From positions 124,001 through 188,000 of the forward strand of contig LMZR01000014.1 of the NCBI GenBank assembly GCA_001567105.1: a stretch of DNA of 64,000 bases, in the 5' to 3' direction. The position numbers and the translations under genes are program-made. Each line of letters begins with the position of its first letter. Positions within the stretch are counted from its first letter, which is position 1. The stretch comes from Chloroflexi bacterium OLB14 (GTDB lineage: Bacteria; Chloroflexota; Anaerolineae; Anaerolineales; Villigracilaceae). This document shows, one piece after another, positions 61,276 through 64,000 of the stretch. The notes beneath the pieces are model-generated. The model was not told where the DNA came from and ran no database searches. It was given only the letters and a program-made list of their open reading frames with translations.

Positions 61276-62262
61276 TTACTGTGTCACTACCAATTCAGGG
61301 TGCAAAATTTTCAGCAATTCTTCCAATCCATCTACCAAGCGTGGTCCAGGTCGCGTAGCGAGGTTATCATCAAATGCAAAAATTTTATTTTCTTTCACAG
61401 CAGTTAAATCAGCCCAGCCTGCGCGTTCAGCAACCGACTCAATTGTAACGCCATACAATGTATCACCCAAAATAATCACATCAGGATTTTGCAACACAAT
61501 CTCTTCAATGCTAATTTGTGCATAAGGTTCACTCAACACGCCACCAATGTTTATACCGCCCGCCATTGTAATCATCGTATCCATAAAAGTGCCAGCACCT
61601 GTCGTCCAAGGTTTGGCAGTATCAGTTCCATCAATTTCATAAAAGACGGTTGTTTTTTCTGTTAGACCTTCTACTGCAGATGAGACAGCATCAACTCTTT
61701 CAGATAATGAATCTGCTAAAGCATTCGCTTCATCTTCGTGACCTGTAATTGTTCCTGCCCATCGAACTTGGTCATACAATTCAGCATAAGTGACGGGATT
61801 CTTAAGATAATAAACCGTAATGCCCAAATCTTCTAATGATTTAACTTGTTCAGGTGTATTAATTTCTGCCGCAACTACCAAATCAGGCTCTAACGCTAGA
61901 ATAGCCTCAGTATTCAAAGGTCCAAATGTAGAACCAATGCTGGCAACATCTGCCGCTTCAGCAGGAAAATCAGAAAGATCATCACGCCCCACAACTTGAT
62001 CACCTGCACCTACTGCAAAAAACAATTCTGTCAATGACGGTGCAAGCGTAACAATTTTTTGAGCAGGTCCTGCTAAGGTCACTTCACGGCCTAAGCCATC
62101 GGTAAACGTTAATGAGGTAGAAGCAGGCTCTTCAGTGGCAGGTACATCAGTCGCAACTACTTCAGTTGCAGGTACTTCGGTTGGGACAACTTCTGCTGTA
62201 GCAGGCGCACAGGCAGTTAGCAAAGTAATTAGTAAAGTAAAAATCAAAAACTTACGAAACAT
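61276..62262 (-). CDS. btuF: Corrinoid-binding lipoprotein BtuF
   Basis: 328 aa. Lipoprotein signal (LITLLTACAPATA), then a low-complexity Val/Pro/Thr/Glu linker. The periplasmic-binding-type domain has GLGREVTLAGPAQKIVTLAPSLTELFFAVGAGDQVVGR, the FxxxNxEAILALEPDLVVA region and NPDVIILGDTLYG. AAGGAG is well placed before the ATG. It delivers cobalamin or cobinamide to BtuCD. It is the first gene under the cobalamin riboswitch. Confidence 0.92.
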   Translation of the reverse strand: MFRKFLIFTLLITLLTACAPATAEVVPTEVPATEVVATDVPATEEPASTSLTFTDGLGREVTLAGPAQKIVTLAPSLTELFFAVGAGDQVVGRDDLSDFPAEAADVASIGSTFGPLNTEAILALEPDLVVAAEINTPEQVKSLEDLGITVYYLKNPVTYAELYDQVRWAGTITGHEDEANALADSLSERVDAVSSAVEGLTEKTTVFYEIDGTDTAKPWTTGAGTFMDTMITMAGGINIGGVLSEPYAQISIEEIVLQNPDVIILGDTLYGVTIESVAERAGWADLTAVKENKIFAFDDNLATRPGPRLVDGLEELLKILHPELVVTQ

Positions 62263-62279
62263 CTTTTCTCCTTGAGATT

Positions 62280-62314
62280 AGACCTGGCAGGTTTTAAGAA
62301 AACTGTCAGGTCTT
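62280..62314. repeat. AGACCTGGCAGG palindrome in the btuF leader
   Basis: AGACCTGGCAGGTTTT and the mirror AAAACTGTCAGGTCT. It sits between the terminator and the btuF start, and is related to the palindrome in acnA. Confidence 0.85.
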
Positions 62315-62328
62315 GTATTTATTTGATG

Positions 62329-62362
62329 AAACAAAAATCCCCAGCAATTTGCTGGGGAGATG
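62329..62362 (-). terminator. Terminator of the cobalamin riboswitch
   Basis: On the minus strand TCCCCAGCAA and TTGCTGGGGA form a stem followed by TTTTTG. It directly follows the aptamer. Confidence 0.88.
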
Positions 62363-62364
62363 GA

Positions 62365-62578
62365 CAGGCAATCCGAACAGGCTACCTTCATCCACCTCCT
62401 TCCGCGAGAGTGTGGTGAACAAACCAGTAGCGGGCGACCTGACTTCTTAACCATTAGCTTTTGGCAATTAGCGTTTAGCCTTTTGGCTAATTGCTAATTG
62501 CTAACTGCTAACTGCTAATTTCACAGTTGCGCGACAGTGTTGGAATTTCACCAACTTCGCCGCTTGCTAGTCGTTATT
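62365..62578 (-). ncRNA. Cobalamin riboswitch
   Basis: On the minus strand GTTGGTGAAATTCCAACACT and GTCGCGCAACTGTGA carry the conserved B12-box core. GTCAGGTCGCCCGCTACTGG and then CTCGCGGAAGGAGGTGGATG follow. A heptamer array occupies 62455-62520, exactly between the CAACTGTGA and AGTCAGGTCGCC blocks. It should repress the downstream btuF-btuD operon in the presence of adenosylcobalamin. A TACAAT at 62594-62589 is a likely -10. Confidence 0.95.
62455..62520. repeat. GCTAATT/GCTAACT heptamer array inside the cobalamin riboswitch
   Basis: GCTAATT, GCTAATT, GCTAACT, GCTAACT and GCTAATT follow at 7-base steps after an inverted half with ATTAGCG/GGCTAAT words. It folds into a stem in the variable region only. 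Confidence 0.88.
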
Positions 62579-62588
62579 TATATTTTGT

Positions 62589-62594
62589 ATTGTA
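62589..62594 (-). promoter_or_regulatory. -10 element of the cobalamin operon
   Basis: TACAAT on the minus strand, within about 12 bases of the riboswitch start. A TTGCTA lies 19 bases upstream at the end of the lipoprotein gene. Confidence 0.5.
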
Positions 62595-62612
62595 CCACTG
62601 CTTTAGAGGTGG

Positions 62613-63257
62613 TTAGCAATCGGTAAATTGAGGGAATAAGCTATATGAATATTCATCCATATAATCACTTAATTCAACAGGCAATATAATTTCAAGTGTT
62701 ACAACACGATGTTCGGTATCATTTACTGCCCAATATTTCACATCATACTCATAACCACTTAAGCTAGTAGAGAATTGATATAAACGCAAGCCACTGTTGC
62801 TACGACATTCGGTTAGATATTCATAGCTATCATAGCCTTCAAAAACAATTTGCCAATTATCAAGGCTAAAATAATTGTCCAAATCAAGGTCTTCGTAGCT
62901 ACAGGGGAAAATTAGCAACTCCAAAAAAACAACGCCTGCCAATGAAGTACTATTCCAAAATACTGAGACTCGATCTGCTGAAACTGTATAAGTGCGAGCC
63001 CAATCTTCTGTATCAAATAATTTTCCCGTAAAAGATAAAGCACGTTCAATATCTTCTGTTGTAGGTTCAGTTGCCACGCAAGCCGATATACTAGGAGTTT
63101 CTTCTATAACTTCCGCTTTTGTTGAGGAAGGAGAATTGGGCTCAGGAGAAGGCGGAAGCAAGGCAGGCAAATCACTTGTTGGAACGTTTGAAGCATTTTT
63201 TGTACCACAGGCGGCTATTAGCAATAGAATTAGAAATGCAGATAGAAATCTTTTCAT
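62613..63257 (-). CDS. Hypothetical lipoprotein
   Basis: 214 aa from the ATG at 63257, with GAGG 8 bases upstream. The signal peptide has a lipobox (LILLLIAACGTKN). A Ser/Pro-rich stretch (about 25-45) and a globular domain with several Cys and aromatic residues follow. No known domain recognised. Divergent from the response regulator downstream, whose Pho-box-like region lies in the shared spacer, so it could be phosphate-regulated; this is inference. Confidence 0.65.
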   Translation of the reverse strand: MKRFLSAFLILLLIAACGTKNASNVPTSDLPALLPPSPEPNSPSSTKAEVIEETPSISACVATEPTTEDIERALSFTGKLFDTEDWARTYTVSADRVSVFWNSTSLAGVVFLELLIFPCSYEDLDLDNYFSLDNWQIVFEGYDSYEYLTECRSNSGLRLYQFSTSLSGYEYDVKYWAVNDTEHRVVTLEIILPVELSDYMDEYSYSLFPQFTDC

Positions 63258-63332
63258 GTAAAACCTCAAAAACTTTCACATGGGAGTATAGCACGTCAAA
63301 TAAAAAATCCTAGCATTATTTTATATTTGCCC

Positions 63333-63370
63333 TTAACATGTCATTAACGCAGTGTAACTTGATATTAACA
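63333..63370 (+). promoter_or_regulatory. Four TTAAC direct repeats, Pho-box-like operator
   Basis: TTAACA (63333), TTAACG (63344), GTAACT (63354) and TTAACA (63365) lie at 11-10-11 base spacing, as in tandem PhoP boxes of B. subtilis. The last repeat ends 20 bases before TATAGT (63391-63396), so it covers the -35 zone of the response-regulator gene. Confidence 0.75.
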
Positions 63371-63390
63371 TTTTTTTCTATCTTTAATGA

Positions 63391-63396
63391 TATAGT
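63391..63396 (+). promoter_or_regulatory. -10 element of the response regulator gene, leaderless
   Basis: TATAGT ends 6 bases before the ATG at 63403, so transcription probably starts at or beside the start codon. Confidence 0.6.
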
Positions 63397-63402
63397 GTAA
63401 AC

Positions 63403-64000
63403 ATGGCAGAGAAAATATTAATCGTTGAAGATGAGATTGCCCTACAAGAAACCTTAGCCTATAACTTAAAGAAAGAAGGCTATACAGTTGAAACTGTTGG
63501 CAATGGACGTTATGCTTTAGAGTCTGCTCGTAAACTTAAACCAGATTTAATTGTATTAGATATTATGCTCCCCGAAATGGATGGCTTTGAGGTGGCACGC
63601 ATTTTGCGCAAAGAAATGTCAGCCGCCATTTTGATGCTAACTGCCCGCGATGATGAAATAGATCGTGTCGTTGGTTTAGAGGTTGGGGCAGATGATTATT
63701 TAACTAAGCCGTTTTCGATGCGCGAATTAATGGCGCGTGTTAAAGCTCAATTAAGAAGAACGCGTTTATTAAAAGAAGAAATTACTAAATCGGATGAGCC
63801 TATCAAACATGAAATTTTGACATTTGATAACTTATCTATTGACCTCACCCGCCGCGAAGTGATGTTAAACCAAAAAGTAATTGAACTGAAACCTAAAGAA
63901 TATGAATTATTATTATTCTTTGCCGAACATCGCCGTCAAATGCTTTCACGTGAATTTATTTTAGAAAGAGTATGGGGCTGGGATTATATTGGTGATAGCC
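63403..64000 (+). CDS. OmpR/PhoB-family response regulator (truncated by window edge)
   Basis: 199 codons are visible. The receiver domain has the acidic pair in [14 protein letters not shown], phosphoacceptor Asp in [15 protein letters not shown], Thr in [10 protein letters not shown] and Lys in [15 protein letters not shown]. The winged-helix output domain starts [18 protein letters not shown] and continues [34 protein letters not shown]. This is the PhoB/PhoP/RegX3 pattern. Four Pho-box-like repeats before the gene suggest phosphate control and autoregulation. The partner kinase is not in the window but is likely downstream. Confidence 0.92.
   Translation, partial: MAEKILIVEDEIALQETLAYNLKKEGYTVETVGNGRYALESARKLKPDLIVLDIMLPEMDGFEVARILRKEMSAAILMLTARDDEIDRVVGLEVGADDYLTKPFSMRELMARVKAQLRRTRLLKEEITKSDEPIKHEILTFDNLSIDLTRREVMLNQKVIELKPKEYELLLFFAEHRRQMLSREFILERVWGWDYIGDS

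Noticed and set aside
1-64000. tRNA or rRNA genes
   Set aside because: No convincing tRNA clover-leaf with TTCGA-type T-arm or rRNA signature was seen by eye; a tRNAscan run would decide.
1-64000. Insertion sequences or prophage genes
   Set aside because: No transposase, integrase or phage structural protein was found in any frame; only short repeats without coding capacity.

Overview
The window looks like a low-GC (about 40 % by eye) member of the Chloroflexota, probably Anaerolineae-like. This rests on three things: an FMN-riboswitch-controlled RibXY-type riboflavin uptake operon, a roughly 1340-residue SecA with a basic tail in place of the zinc motif, and intergenic regions full of short palindromic and 7/8-nt tandem repeats. 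The taxonomic call is inference; no rRNA is present.

Layout. 1-6380 (minus): surface-glycan genes (truncated membrane protein, two methyltransferases, GT4 glycosyltransferase, CDP-paratose-2-epimerase-like enzyme, flippase-like protein) plus an MscS channel. 6469-20494: lepA, small membrane and regulatory genes (TetR and MerR with readable operators), aconitase, adenosine deaminase, secA. 19874-25546 (minus): an AT-rich six-gene cassette made of a P-loop GTPase, a large GAP1-like partner, two membrane proteins and two zinc-ribbon/TM/SH3b paralogues. 25971-34826: dnaE, msrQ/msrP, comEC, plsY. 34848-39443 (minus): PP2C phosphatase, VWA-TM-FHA protein and two paralogous membrane proteins. 39548-46846: guaA, xpt, maf, a penicillin-binding protein, rsgA, holB. 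46852-49950 (minus): riboflavin ABC transporter behind an FMN riboswitch. 49982-53196 (minus): valS behind a T-box leader whose specifier codon reads GUC (Val). 53229-55297 (plus): a broken conserved gene, a TauE-like permease and an SGNH-type lipoprotein. 55299-62594 (minus): a cobalamin uptake and nucleotide-loop assembly operon (btuF, btuC, cobO, cobT, cobS, cobC, cobU, a Sat-like acetyltransferase, btuD) behind a cobalamin riboswitch. 62613-64000: a lipoprotein and a PhoB/PhoP-type response regulator preceded by four direct repeats resembling Pho boxes; it runs off the window end.

Two themes cut across the genes. First, several repeat families fill most spacers. They also sit in frame inside housekeeping genes (acnA, dnaE, guaA, valS) and inside the variable parts of all three riboregulators, without destroying the conserved cores. 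Second, at least eight genes or gene fragments join into full-length genes if a single base is changed, almost always in an A/T homopolymer (lepA, acnA, comEC, the GAP1-like gene, a small membrane gene, the gene at 53229, btuD). I read these mainly as residual sequencing indels, with transcriptional slippage as the biological alternative.
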